Below are positions 41,414 through 49,882 of a DNA stretch of 64,000 bases, in pieces. Source of the stretch: an uncultured Prevotella sp. Lineage in GTDB: Bacteria; Bacteroidota; Bacteroidia; Bacteroidales; Bacteroidaceae. The translations under genes and the position numbers were made by a program. The notes beneath the pieces were generated by a model. The model was not told the DNA's origin. It searched no databases and worked only from the letters and a program-made list of their open reading frames with translations. Within the stretch, counting starts at the first letter, position 1. Each line of letters opens with the position of its first letter. Where the stretch lies: assembly GCA_934202525.1 (NCBI GenBank), contig CAKPYB010000011.1, forward strand, positions 1 through 64,000, in the 5' to 3' direction.

Positions 41414-43366
41414 ATGGTAAAAATCACATTCCCAGACGGATCTGTTCGTGAGTATGAGCAGGGCGTAACTGGCTTACAAATCGCCGAGAGCATCTCACCG
41501 GCTCTCGCTCGCAACGTTGTATCTTGCGGTGTTAATGGTGAGACAGTAGAGTTGAACCGTCCTATCAATGAGGATGCAAATGTAGAACTCTACAAGTTTG
41601 AGGATGAGCAGGGTAAGCACACATTCTGGCATACATCTGCCCACTTGTTGGCTGAGGCTCTCCAGGAGCTTTACCCAGGCATCCAGTTCGGTTTCGGTCC
41701 AGCCGTAGAGAGTGGTTTCTTCTACGACGTGATGCCAGCCGAGGGTCAGGTGATCTCAGAGAATGATTTCGCCAAGATTGAGGCTAAGATGATGGAACTT
41801 GCCAAGAAGAACGAACCTGTGGTTCGCAAGGAGGTGGCTAAGGCTGATGCTCTCGCTGAGTTCAAGGCTGACGGTCAGACTTACAAGTGCGAGCATATTG
41901 AGCAGGACTTGGAGGATGGTACCATCACCACATATACCCAGGGCAATTTCACCGATCTTTGCCGTGGTCCTCACTTGATGAACACTGGCCTTATCAAGGC
42001 TGTGAAGATTACAAGTGTGGCTGGTGCTTTCTGGCGCGGTGATGCCAAGCGCGAGCAGATGACCCGTATCTACGGTATCAGCTTCCCTAAGAAGAAGATG
42101 CTCGACGAGTACTTGGTAATTCTCGAAGAAGCTAAGAAGCGTGACCACCGTAAGATTGGTAAGGAGATGGAACTCTTCATGTTCTCAGAGCGTGTAGGAA
42201 AGGGTCTTCCTATCTGGTTGCCAAAGGGTACACAGCTCCGCCTGCGTCTGCAGGAGTTGCTCCGTTCTCTCCTGAAACCTTACAACTATCAGGAGGTTAT
42301 CTGCCCAGGTATCGGCGGCAAGAGCCTCTATGTTACATCTGGTCACTATGCTCACTATGGCAAGGATGCATTCCAGCCTATCCAGACTCCTGAGGAGGAT
42401 GAGGAGTATATGCTCAAGCCAATGAACTGTCCTCACCACTGCGAGGTCTACGCTCGTAAGCCTCGTTCTTACAAGGATCTTCCTTTGCGTATTGCAGAGT
42501 TCGGTACCGTATTCCGCTATGAGAAGAGCGGTGAACTCCACGGTTTGACCCGTGTTCGTACATTTACTCAGGATGATGCTCACATCTTCGTTCGTTCAGA
42601 TCAGGTGAAGTCTGAGTTCGAGAATGTAATTGACGTAATCTTGAAGGTATTCAAAATCTTCGGTTTCGAGAACTACGAGGCACAGATTTCTCTCCGCGAT
42701 CCTAAGGATACAGAGAAGTATATCGGTTCTGATGAGATTTGGGAAGAGAGCGAGAATGCTATCCGCGAGGCTTGCAAGGAGAAGGGTCTTGAGACTCGTG
42801 AGGAGATTGGCGAGGCTGCCTTCTATGGTCCTAAGCTCGACTTCATGGTAAAGGATGCCATCGGCCGTCGTTGGCAGTTGGGTACCATCCAGGTGGACTA
42901 CAACTTGCCAGAGCGTTTCAAGCTGGAGTATACTGCCGAGGATAACTCAAAGAAGACTCCTGTGATGATTCACCGTGCACCATTCGGTTCACTGGAGCGA
43001 TTCACAGCCGTTCTCATCGAGCATACCGCCGGTCACTTCCCATTGTGGTTGACTCCAGACCAAGTTGCAATTCTTCCTATCTCTGAGAAGTTCAACGATT
43101 ATGCCCAGAAGGTACGTCAGTACTTTGACAAGCAGGGTGTACGTGCTCTCGTTGATGACCGTAATGAGAAGATTGGCCGCAAGATTCGCGACAACGAGTT
43201 GAAGCGTGTTCCTTACATGGTTATCGTTGGTGAGAAGGAGAGTGCCGAGGGCTTGGTGTCTATGCGTAAGCAGGGTGGTGGCGAACAGGCTACCATGAGC
43301 ATGGAAGAGTTCGCTCAGCGCATCAACGCCGAGGTTGCTGAACAGCTGAAGGCAGCTGAGGAGTAA
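41414..43366 (+). CDS. thrS: threonyl-tRNA synthetase
   Basis: A 650-residue class II synthetase. N-terminal TGS domain (about 1-62), editing domain with [16 protein letters not shown] (HxxxH) and CEHIEQD, catalytic core ([39 protein letters not shown]) and C-terminal anticodon domain ([14 protein letters not shown]). Full family length. In many bacteria thrS is followed directly by infC-rpmI-rplT; here a GxxExxY element lies in between. Confidence 0.96.
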   Translation: MVKITFPDGSVREYEQGVTGLQIAESISPALARNVVSCGVNGETVELNRPINEDANVELYKFEDEQGKHTFWHTSAHLLAEALQELYPGIQFGFGPAVESGFFYDVMPAEGQVISENDFAKIEAKMMELAKKNEPVVRKEVAKADALAEFKADGQTYKCEHIEQDLEDGTITTYTQGNFTDLCRGPHLMNTGLIKAVKITSVAGAFWRGDAKREQMTRIYGISFPKKKMLDEYLVILEEAKKRDHRKIGKEMELFMFSERVGKGLPIWLPKGTQLRLRLQELLRSLLKPYNYQEVICPGIGGKSLYVTSGHYAHYGKDAFQPIQTPEEDEEYMLKPMNCPHHCEVYARKPRSYKDLPLRIAEFGTVFRYEKSGELHGLTRVRTFTQDDAHIFVRSDQVKSEFENVIDVILKVFKIFGFENYEAQISLRDPKDTEKYIGSDEIWEESENAIREACKEKGLETREEIGEAAFYGPKLDFMVKDAIGRRWQLGTIQVDYNLPERFKLEYTAEDNSKKTPVMIHRAPFGSLERFTAVLIEHTAGHFPLWLTPDQVAILPISEKFNDYAQKVRQYFDKQGVRALVDDRNEKIGRKIRDNELKRVPYMVIVGEKESAEGLVSMRKQGGGEQATMSMEEFAQRINAEVAEQLKAAEE

Positions 43367-43373
43367 TCCCTCT

Positions 43374-44131
43374 TCACGCTGATATATATATTAGTCACGC
43401 TGATATATTTTATGTCACGCTGATATATTTTTTTTAGTCACGCAGATTTCGCAGATGACGCAGATTTTTCTTAGGGTATTCTTTGTTGGGATGCTGGGAA
43501 AACGGCGTATTTGGGTAATCTGCGTGAGTCTTTTTTAAAGGTAAATACTTAATACTTGTTTTTAATGACGGAAAACGAAATATCTTATCAGGTTATAGGG
43601 GCTATATATAAGGTGTATAATGAGTTGGGTCCAGGCTTGTTGGAGTCTGTTTATGAAGCAGCCCTTTGCTATCAGCTCAGAAAAGATGGATTGAAGGTTG
43701 AGAATCAGGTGAAACTCCCTGTTATGTATGACGGGCATGTTTTACCTGTAGATTTACGCTTGGATGTTTTGGTTGAGGATAAGGTGATTGTAGAATTGAA
43801 GTCTGTTGTAGAAATGAAGGCGGTTTATGGCAAACAGCTTCTTACTTATCTGAAAATATCTCATCTGAAACTTGGGTTACTGGTTAATTTTGATACGTCT
43901 GATATTCGTTCGTCTATTCACCGAGTGGTTAATCACCTTTAGTTCACGCTGATATATTTTATCTCACGCTTGATTATGGTTTTAGTCACGCAGGTTTCGC
44001 AGATATTCCTTGCTGTGACATACTTTAGAGAATCGCAAGAAAGATTTGCGTAATCCGACCGGATAGGTCTCATCTGCGGATAAGATGTGGAAGAAGGAAA
44101 AATCTGCGTCATCTGCGAAATCTGCGTGACT
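43374..44131. mobile_element. GxxExxY-carrying repeat-bounded element between thrS and infC
   Basis: Eight bases after thrS, TCACGCTGATATAT-type units start at 43374, 43395 and 43415, then TCACGCAGATTTCGCAGATG at 43438. The same series (43944, 43964, 43986) begins directly after the GxxExxY stop, in direct orientation. Finally 44099-44131 is a perfect 33-bp inverted copy of 43436-43468 (GTCACGCAGATTTCGCAGAT...). Degenerate CGCAGAT/ATCTGCG pieces also occur near 43516 and 44046-44080. No transposase is present. I infer a non-autonomous or repeat-mediated insertion that separated thrS from infC. Confidence 0.65.
43565..43942 (+). CDS. GxxExxY protein (PD-(D/E)XK nuclease-like)
   Basis: A 125-residue protein with the family-naming motif GPGLLESVYE (GxxExxY). 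The core VDLRLDVLVEDKVIVELKSV has the Asp...Glu-x-Lys spacing of a PD-(D/E)XK nuclease-like fold. I start at ATG 43565; a TTG three codons upstream is less likely. Function is unknown in the family. Members are often found in repeat-rich insertions, and here the gene is framed by repeats on both sides. Confidence 0.9.
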   Translation: MTENEISYQVIGAIYKVYNELGPGLLESVYEAALCYQLRKDGLKVENQVKLPVMYDGHVLPVDLRLDVLVEDKVIVELKSVVEMKAVYGKQLLTYLKISHLKLGLLVNFDTSDIRSSIHRVVNHL

Positions 44132-44249
44132 TTAAAAACATCGTGTTCTAAAAAAACGAAATCAGTGGGCTCTAAAAATGATTTTTGCGTGAGATTTTCT
44201 TCCCAAACCATAAAATATAAACCTAAAAGTGAAAATAACCCACTGAAAA

Positions 44250-44281
44250 TTTGGTGGTTTCATGAAAAAATCGTAACTTTG
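44250..44281 (+). promoter_or_regulatory. promoter of infC-rpmI-rplT
   Basis: TTTG (44250-44253), 20 bases, TAACTTTG (44274-44281). It lies just outside the right inverted repeat of the inserted element, so infC no longer depends on read-through from thrS. Confidence 0.75.
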
Positions 44282-44326
44282 CAGCCGTTTAATCAAAAAG
44301 ACAAAAAAGAATATATCGAATAGTTA

Positions 44327-45013
44327 ATGAAAAATGACAAAATGAAAAATCAGTACCGCGTAAACGAACAGATTCGTGCACGCGACGTGAGAGTAGTGAG
44401 TGATGGTGGAGCAGAAGTGATGCCAGCACGTAAGGCGTTGGAGTTGGCTCGTCAGCAAGAGCTTGACTTAGTCGAGATATCTCCTAATGCGCAACCACCA
44501 GTTTGCCGTATAGTTGACTATTCTAAATTCCTTTACCAGCAGAAGAAACATGCAAAGGAAATGAAGCAGAAGCAGGTAAAGGTGGAGACCAAGGAAATCC
44601 GTTTCGGACCTCAGACCGATGAGCACGACTATCAGTTCAAGCTCAAGCACGCTATGGAGTTCCTCAACGAGGGTAACAAGGTTCGTGCATACGTTTTCTT
44701 CCGTGGTCGCTCTATTCTCTTCAAGGAGCAGGGTGAGGTTCTTCTTCTCCGTTTCGCCAATGATTTGGAAGAGTACGGAAAGGTAGAGCAGATGCCAAAG
44801 CTCGAAGGTAAGAAGATGTTCCTCTACATGAGTCCTAAGAAGGCTGGTACTGCAAAGAAGAGCCAGCAGAAGATGGACCGTGAGAAGCGAGAGGCTGAAG
44901 CTAAGGCTGCTGCAGATGCAGAGCGCGCTGCTAATGCTGAGAAGAATGGCTTGCTCGCCAATGCTAAAGGCGGCGATGTACTGAAGAAACTCGCAGAAGG
45001 AACAGAGGATTAA
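44327..45013 (+). CDS. infC: translation initiation factor IF-3
   Basis: A 228-residue IF-3. N-terminal domain from [15 protein letters not shown], signature [20 protein letters not shown], lysine-rich linker, then C-terminal domain ([30 protein letters not shown]). An extra Ala/Lys/Glu-rich tail of about 50 residues follows the core, longer than in E. coli (180 residues). Start is an ordinary ATG (44327); an in-frame ATG lies at codon 6. First gene of the infC-rpmI-rplT cluster. Confidence 0.95.
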   Translation: MKNDKMKNQYRVNEQIRARDVRVVSDGGAEVMPARKALELARQQELDLVEISPNAQPPVCRIVDYSKFLYQQKKHAKEMKQKQVKVETKEIRFGPQTDEHDYQFKLKHAMEFLNEGNKVRAYVFFRGRSILFKEQGEVLLLRFANDLEEYGKVEQMPKLEGKKMFLYMSPKKAGTAKKSQQKMDREKREAEAKAAADAERAANAEKNGLLANAKGGDVLKKLAEGTED

Positions 45014-45090
45014 GAAAAAAAGATGCGTAACGCCCTGGTATATGCGTTGCCATCGCTATAATAAATAACAATTTAAAATTAAAAGTAAAA

Positions 45091-45288
45091 ATGCCAAAAG
45101 TAAAGACTAATTCCGGCGCAAAGAAGAGATTCCGTTTCACCGGTACAGGTAAGATTAAGCGTCATCACGCTTTTCACAGTCACATCTTGACTAAGAAGAC
45201 AAAGAAGCAGAAGAGAAATCTCCTTGGCGAGACTCTCGTAGACCGTTCAAACTTGAAGCAGGTTCGCGACTTGCTCTGCCTCCGTTAA
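45091..45288 (+). CDS. rpmI: 50S ribosomal protein L35
   Basis: A 65-residue very basic protein beginning [20 protein letters not shown], with HHAFHSHIL and the family end. It is 77 bases after infC and 39 before rplT. The infC-rpmI gap holds GCGTAAC...GCGTTGC pieces that may fold, but I see no clear regulator. Confidence 0.96.
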   Translation: MPKVKTNSGAKKRFRFTGTGKIKRHHAFHSHILTKKTKKQKRNLLGETLVDRSNLKQVRDLLCLR

Positions 45289-45327
45289 TTATTAACTTTT
45301 TAGTCGAACTTTTAAAGAAAAAAAATT

Positions 45328-45672
45328 ATGCCAAGATCAGTAAATCACGTTGCATCAAAAGCAAAGAGAACAAAAATCTTGAAGCTCACTAAGGGTTACT
45401 ATGGAGCTCGCAAGAATGTATGGACAGTAGCTAAGAACACTTGGGAGAAGGGTCTTACCTACGCTTATCGCGATCGTCGTAACAAGAAGCGCACATTCCG
45501 CGCATTGTGGATCCAGCGTATCAACGCTGCTGCTCGCCTCGATGGTATGAGCTACAGCCAGTTGATGGGTGCTCTTCACAAGGCTGGTATCGAGATTAAC
45601 CGTAAGGTTCTCGCTGACCTCGCTGTAAACAACCCTGAGGCTTTCAAGGCTATCGTTGCAAAGGTGAAGTAA
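45328..45672 (+). CDS. rplT: 50S ribosomal protein L20
   Basis: A 114-residue basic protein: [33 protein letters not shown], and [20 protein letters not shown]. It binds 23S rRNA early in 50S assembly. Last gene of the cluster, followed by a terminator at 45747. Confidence 0.97.
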   Translation: MPRSVNHVASKAKRTKILKLTKGYYGARKNVWTVAKNTWEKGLTYAYRDRRNKKRTFRALWIQRINAAARLDGMSYSQLMGALHKAGIEINRKVLADLAVNNPEAFKAIVAKVK

Positions 45673-45746
45673 ATCCGACGCTAGGCTCTTTTCTTCCGTG
45701 ATTTTTCTCGAAAGAAAGTGTTTAGCCTCTAGATTAAAGAAAGCTG

Positions 45747-45795
45747 AAGATTGCATTGGTTGGAAGTATTTCCGCTGATGCAATCTTTTTTTTTT
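45747..45795 (+). terminator. terminator after rplT
   Basis: AAGATTGCAT (45747-45756) / ATGCAATCTT (45778-45787), followed by TTTTTTTT. Confidence 0.85.
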
Positions 45796-45848
45796 GTGCC
45801 TGGAAAATAGAAAATTCCTCAAGAATGAGTAAATAATTCCTCAAAATC

Positions 45849-45879
45849 TTGCATATTATTATATTTCTTCGTATATTTG
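45849..45879 (+). promoter_or_regulatory. promoter of the 45905 toxin-antitoxin pair
   Basis: TTG (45849-45851), 20 bases, TATATTTG (45872-45879). The ATG is 26 bases on. Confidence 0.7.
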
Positions 45880-45904
45880 CAAGGTTAATTAAAAGCATAC
45901 TATT

Positions 45905-46198
45905 ATGAAAGAAAAAAAATATCATATAGATTTGCATGAGGGTGAGGATATGGTAGCTGAGCCTACGCCAACTCATCGTGTTTCGGTGGTGGAGCATGCT
46001 GTGCCTATGCCGATGAGTGGTTTCGAGAATCATAAAGAGGTTTTAGATGAAATTCCGGAGTTGGGTAATCATTTCTCCTGGGAGAGTTTGATGGAGAGCA
46101 TTGAGTATTGTAAAACCATTGCGGATGATCCAACGAAGTGGGAGCCATACGATGATTTTAAAGAACGTCTTTATCAGGATTTCCCATGGCTAAAGTAA
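45905..46198 (+). CDS. acidic antitoxin, paralogue of the 6579-6863 antitoxin
   Basis: A 97-residue acidic protein starting MKEKKYHIDLHEGEDM and ending RLYQDFPWLK. The two ends match the antitoxin at 6579-6863 while the middle differs, and both overlap their toxins by exactly 13 bases. The N-terminus is likely the strand that pairs or binds DNA; the C-terminus likely wraps the toxin. No standard antitoxin domain is visible. Confidence 0.82.
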   Translation: MKEKKYHIDLHEGEDMVAEPTPTHRVSVVEHAVPMPMSGFENHKEVLDEIPELGNHFSWESLMESIEYCKTIADDPTKWEPYDDFKERLYQDFPWLK

Positions 46199-46506
46199 TC
46201 ATTCACCCTCTTTTCGAACAGAAACTTCATGAGTATGTTGAAGAAGCTTATGAGGTTTATGGTAGAAAAACGGCTCGTAGATGGATGACGGAAATTGATA
46301 AGATCAAGAGTTTTTTGGAGGTCTTTCCAGAAGGAAGGCCGCCTTTTAATGGTGCTCCTGATTTTCCATACCAGCTGCGAGGCGCTAATTTCATGAATAA
46401 TTTTAAGTTGATTTATTATTATCTCGAAAAGATGGATGAAGTTCATTTCGTAGATATTTGGGATATGAGAAAGAACCCATCCAGCTTTTGGAAACAAGAT
46501 GAATAA
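46186..46506 (+). CDS. RelE/ParE-superfamily toxin, paralogue of the 6262-6591 toxin
   Basis: A 106-residue toxin: helical pair from HPLFEQKLHEYVEEAYEVYG, central strand NNFKLIYYYLEK, terminal strand VHFVDIWDMRKNPSSF. The D.WDMR..P ending is shared with the toxin at 6262. It starts inside the antitoxin gene (13-base overlap). Biochemical target unknown. Confidence 0.87.
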   Translation: MAKVIIHPLFEQKLHEYVEEAYEVYGRKTARRWMTEIDKIKSFLEVFPEGRPPFNGAPDFPYQLRGANFMNNFKLIYYYLEKMDEVHFVDIWDMRKNPSSFWKQDE

Positions 46507-46524
46507 CTTATAAAAAGCAAAAAA

Positions 46525-46558
46525 ATCCCCAGCTATCCATCAAAAGATAGCTGGGGAT
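46525..46558. terminator. terminator between the toxin gene and the 46601 lipoprotein gene
   Basis: ATCCCCAGCTATC (46525-46537) / GATAGCTGGGGAT (46546-46558). The minus strand continues with TTTTTTTGC, so it best serves the leftward envelope operon; it also lies just past the toxin stop. Confidence 0.85.
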
Positions 46559-46600
46559 CTTATCATTTATAAGCCTTTCGGACTTTATAAGCTCTCCGCT

Positions 46601-47383
46601 TTACTTGATCAACTCAAGACCTGCCTCAAACTTGGTGGTCTTCTCCATAATTGCTGGCAGCTGATTCAAGATGCTCTTAAGCATTTTAAACTGGTTCAAG
46701 TCTTCTTCGTCCATATCTGTAGTAGGAACCTTTTCGATCATAATCACCAAATTTGCAATCAATGGCTGAACAAAAGCCTTGTCAACAAAGAAATATGGCT
46801 TGCTGCCATTCCAGCGGATGTTAACAGGAATCTGCTTGAACTGCTCCAATATACCCTTGATCTGTGCCTTCTCTGCTGCATCGTCAATATCCGCGGTAGC
46901 CTTATCGGCATCAATGATTACATAAATAAGATTCTCGTTAGCAACAGTATAGCTTGCATAACCCATTGCAGTCTTCCACTCTGGTACTGCATTTTCATCG
47001 TCAGATGCCTCTGCATAAGTAGCGTTAATCTGGCCATCCTTGGTAAAGGTGATGTCCTTCAATACCTTAGGAAGATAACTGTTGGCCATGTTGTTCATCA
47101 ATGGGTAAATTACGGTGTTGATGTCCATAGGCAATTCAGCACCTAAGCCCATATCAATGTTGAGAACTGTACCCTCTGGACAATCCCAGGTAAACTTGGC
47201 TGAGCCATTGTACCACTCACTTCCGTTGCCAAGATCCTGCTTTGTAACCTCTTGCAAATTCCAGGTACCCTCAATCTTCTCGTTGCGCACAAATTCCTTC
47301 TCATCATTGTCATCATCGCTGCTACAAGCAGTGAAGAAGCCAAGGGTGCAAACCATGGCCATTAAATAAATAAACTTTTTCAT
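46601..47383 (-). CDS. calycin-like lipoprotein of unknown function
   Basis: A 260-residue lipoprotein with lipobox GFFTAC (Cys at 20) followed by an acidic SSDDDNDEKE spacer typical of surface-exposed Bacteroidetes lipoproteins. The start of the mature domain (IEGTWNLQEVTKQ) has the lipocalin-like 'GTW' signature, and the alternating strands (DITFTKDGQINATY) support a beta-barrel calycin-type fold by eye. Third gene of the operon after the PCMD lipoprotein and beta-barrel genes. Confidence 0.78.
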   Translation of the reverse strand: MKKFIYLMAMVCTLGFFTACSSDDDNDEKEFVRNEKIEGTWNLQEVTKQDLGNGSEWYNGSAKFTWDCPEGTVLNIDMGLGAELPMDINTVIYPLMNNMANSYLPKVLKDITFTKDGQINATYAEASDDENAVPEWKTAMGYASYTVANENLIYVIIDADKATADIDDAAEKAQIKGILEQFKQIPVNIRWNGSKPYFFVDKAFVQPLIANLVIMIEKVPTTDMDEEDLNQFKMLKSILNQLPAIMEKTTKFEAGLELIK

Positions 47384-47444
47384 TTTTCTTCTATTTTTTG
47401 TGTATTAATAAATAATTATTGTATTGTTTCTATTTATTTATATA

Positions 47445-47464
47445 ATAATGTACGCGTACATTAT
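47445..47464. promoter_or_regulatory. 20-bp perfect palindrome in an intercistronic gap
   Basis: ATAATGTACGCGTACATTAT lies between the beta-barrel gene and the lipoprotein gene. It could be an operator for an internal promoter, or a hairpin in the mRNA. Confidence 0.6.
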
Positions 47465-47472
47465 ATTATATA

Positions 47473-48309
47473 TTACTTCAGCTGATACGTGATACCTACG
47501 CTGCCGTAGATAGGATACATCGTCTGCTCGATGGTCTCGAAATCTTTCTTAAAGATACCATTTAAGCCCCAGCTGAGATCAGCACAGAGGCCCCAACGGT
47601 TGTTCAAGCGCCAGTCTATTCCGAAATCTACGCCCACATGCCAGTTGCGCATATCATCGCTGAAATCGTAATCACCACGCTCGCCTTCGTCATGCCCCAA
47701 CTTTACCTTCTGTCCGGTAGGATCGCCCTTAGGATGACCTTCCTCCTGGCGGCGGAGGTAACCATCGTATGCCCAGCCTTCAAACTTCTTTGATGTTACA
47801 TAGCTAACATACGGGCCCAACTTGAAACGGAGGTTGTTGCAAATATCGTATGTTGCTTGCAATGGTACTGTGATGAGACTCATGTCTACCTTCGTAACCA
47901 CGTTGCCTGTAAATATACCTTTCAGTTCTTCTCCGCCACGTACTATTCTCATATAATAGTTTTTTACGCCTGCATCAATCTTCATGCCTTTGTTTTCGAA
48001 GTGGAGTCCTCCAACGAATCCCCATTTGCCTGAAAGTGGGTGATAAGCATCGATACCCAGACTGAAGTTAGGTTGCAGGGTATAGCTGTGCAGTGTACGG
48101 ATGGTAGCTGGAAGACCGATAGGGGCTGTGCCTCCTATATTATACGCCACGCGAGCCTGATACTGGTAGCCGTGGAGATATTTGTTCCACGAGGTGCGCT
48201 TGCTTTCTTCTACCTGCTTGTGCTCCTCAGTCTTCAGATTCTCATTTTCTTCTGCCCATGTAGCAGTGCCCCATGTCAGCAGGAGAGCTAATATTGTTAT
48301 CTTCTTCAT
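47473..48309 (-). CDS. PorT-like outer-membrane beta-barrel protein
   Basis: A 278-residue protein with a signal peptide ending TATWAEE (about residue 19). The rest is alternating amphipathic strands with aromatic girdles (FSLGIDAYHPLSGKWGFVGG, LRFKLGPYVSYVTS, WHVGVDFGIDWRLNNRWGLC) and the outer-membrane-type terminus VGITYQLK. This matches the outer-membrane beta-barrel group related to PorT. It is 20 bases after the PCMD lipoprotein gene. Substrate or role unknown. Confidence 0.85.
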   Translation of the reverse strand: MKKITILALLLTWGTATWAEENENLKTEEHKQVEESKRTSWNKYLHGYQYQARVAYNIGGTAPIGLPATIRTLHSYTLQPNFSLGIDAYHPLSGKWGFVGGLHFENKGMKIDAGVKNYYMRIVRGGEELKGIFTGNVVTKVDMSLITVPLQATYDICNNLRFKLGPYVSYVTSKKFEGWAYDGYLRRQEEGHPKGDPTGQKVKLGHDEGERGDYDFSDDMRNWHVGVDFGIDWRLNNRWGLCADLSWGLNGIFKKDFETIEQTMYPIYGSVGITYQLK

Positions 48310-48329
48310 TATATAGTTTCCTCCTTAGC

Positions 48330-49514
48330 TTATTTGCAAATCAACTTGAAACTGTCTATCCAAAGGGTACTGCCTACGGCACCCAGGAAGTTGGCTCCAT
48401 CGGAACTGGATGAGCAGACGATGGCAAGACTGTAACCGCCATTCTTCAGCTTCACGGGGTCGATGGTCTTGCCGTAGGATTGATAATCGAAATCTACGCT
48501 GAAGTGATGCCATTCCGGCGTGTTTCCAATGGCAACTTTTCCGTTTTCATCATGGGTTTCACCTACCAGAGCAAGAGCTACTATCTGTTTGCTGGTCTGT
48601 ACATTATCTCCGTAGAGCAATACGGCATTTCCCTTTTCATCGATGTTCTCATAGAGTACAGCATATATGGTTCCGTAGTCATGGCGGTCAAGTTCTTTCA
48701 TATTCTTGTCGGTGAATTTTTCGCCAGCCTGATACTTATACCATCCTTCTAACTTAGCAGGCTTGGCACTGAAGCTGAATGGATGACCGAACTTTGTTGC
48801 CTTCATTGCATCGCGCAGGGCATCGGTGGCATCAAACTGTCCGATGAAGAGGTTGCCGGCAGCGATAGGCTTGTGTACCATATAAGCGATCTTGCTTGTG
48901 CGCTGAGTAGTGAGCTTCACGCCCTTTCCCTTGTGTCCATCTTCTATCATCACGGTAGGATATTCTTCCGGTTTAGATGAACTGTTACTCATTTGGAATC
49001 CTGAGTTTCCGGTAGCCCAGATGTCGAGTTTATTGCCGTTCCAGTTCTCTTGCCAGTTGTAGTATCCCTTACTGAGGTATGCGTTTTCAAATTCGAATTC
49101 AATCTCGTTTGGCATGGTGGTCTGTCCCTTCTTGATGCTTACCTGATAGGTGCGACTCCATTGCTTGTCTTCTGAAGTAACTGTATATGTTACAGGTCCT
49201 TTTGAGAAATCCTGAAGGCTTCCACTTTCAGGTGAGATGGTCGCTCCAGGTGTAAGGCGGAATATTGGCGCCTGTTTGGTAAGGGCGGCAAATGGTCTCA
49301 TTGTGAACTCGATGTTTGTCTGATCACTCTGCACATTGACCAATGTATCAGATGGATTAGTAAACAATAAGTTCAATAAATTCTTGTTGTCTGCATGTAT
49401 GTATGCCTGCTCGATGTCGCATTCGGCATTGAGTGGTTCTTCCTTGAAGCAGGAGGAGAGGGTAGTGATGCAACTCATTGATAGAGCGGCTACTATAAAT
49501 CTTGACTGTTTCAT
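48330..49514 (-). CDS. PCMD-domain lipoprotein
   Basis: A 394-residue lipoprotein with lipobox TLSSC (Cys near 22). The N-terminal part (about 30-130) is a beta-sandwich stretch typical of cell-surface lipoproteins (TVTSEDKQWSRTYQVSIKKG). The C-terminal domain (about 145-394) has the PCMD (putative carbohydrate metabolism domain) pattern: KPAKLEGWYKYQAG, DYGTIYAVLYEN, WHHFSVDFDYQS, SSSDGANFLGAVGSTLWIDS. A role in glycan binding is suggested by the family only. First gene of the operon. Confidence 0.88.
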   Translation of the reverse strand: MKQSRFIVAALSMSCITTLSSCFKEEPLNAECDIEQAYIHADNKNLLNLLFTNPSDTLVNVQSDQTNIEFTMRPFAALTKQAPIFRLTPGATISPESGSLQDFSKGPVTYTVTSEDKQWSRTYQVSIKKGQTTMPNEIEFEFENAYLSKGYYNWQENWNGNKLDIWATGNSGFQMSNSSSKPEEYPTVMIEDGHKGKGVKLTTQRTSKIAYMVHKPIAAGNLFIGQFDATDALRDAMKATKFGHPFSFSAKPAKLEGWYKYQAGEKFTDKNMKELDRHDYGTIYAVLYENIDEKGNAVLLYGDNVQTSKQIVALALVGETHDENGKVAIGNTPEWHHFSVDFDYQSYGKTIDPVKLKNGGYSLAIVCSSSSDGANFLGAVGSTLWIDSFKLICK

Positions 49515-49625
49515 ATCTTGAACTTTTATTCCTTTTGTAATCTGGAGAATCGCTTCTCTTTCTTTTCAGATAATTCTTGAGAGAATGATTTCTCTAGCTC
49601 ATATGAATTATTGCTTTATCGGTTG

Positions 49626-49657
49626 CAAAGATAAGCAGAAAACTTGAAACTACCAAA
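49626..49657 (-). promoter_or_regulatory. promoter of the PCMD/beta-barrel operon
   Basis: Minus strand: TTTG (49657-49654), 20 bases, TATCTTTG (49633-49626). The leader is about 105 bases and contains the hairpin-prone TTCTTGAGAGAATGATTTCTCTAG-type stretch near 49570-49595. Confidence 0.65.
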
Positions 49658-49792
49658 GGTTTTTGTGTTTTTCGACATGTTATGATAGAAAAATACCATG
49701 AATTAGTGGTTTTAGGACATGAATTAGTAGAGATGAGTTTACAGAAGTAGGCGAATAGCGCCTAATAGCCTTTTCTTAAAAATAATGATAAT

Positions 49793-49834
49793 AAAAAAGG
49801 GGGCTGAAATCTCATTACTGAAATTTCAGTCCCC
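49793..49834 (-). terminator. terminator of rpsA
   Basis: GGGG-CTGAAAT (49800-49810) / ATTTCAG-T-CCCC (49823-49834), followed on the minus strand by TTTTTT. Confidence 0.8.
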
Positions 49835-49882
49835 TGAATGTTTATTTAGCTAATGAATAGCAAAAGCCTGATCTGTTTAAGA

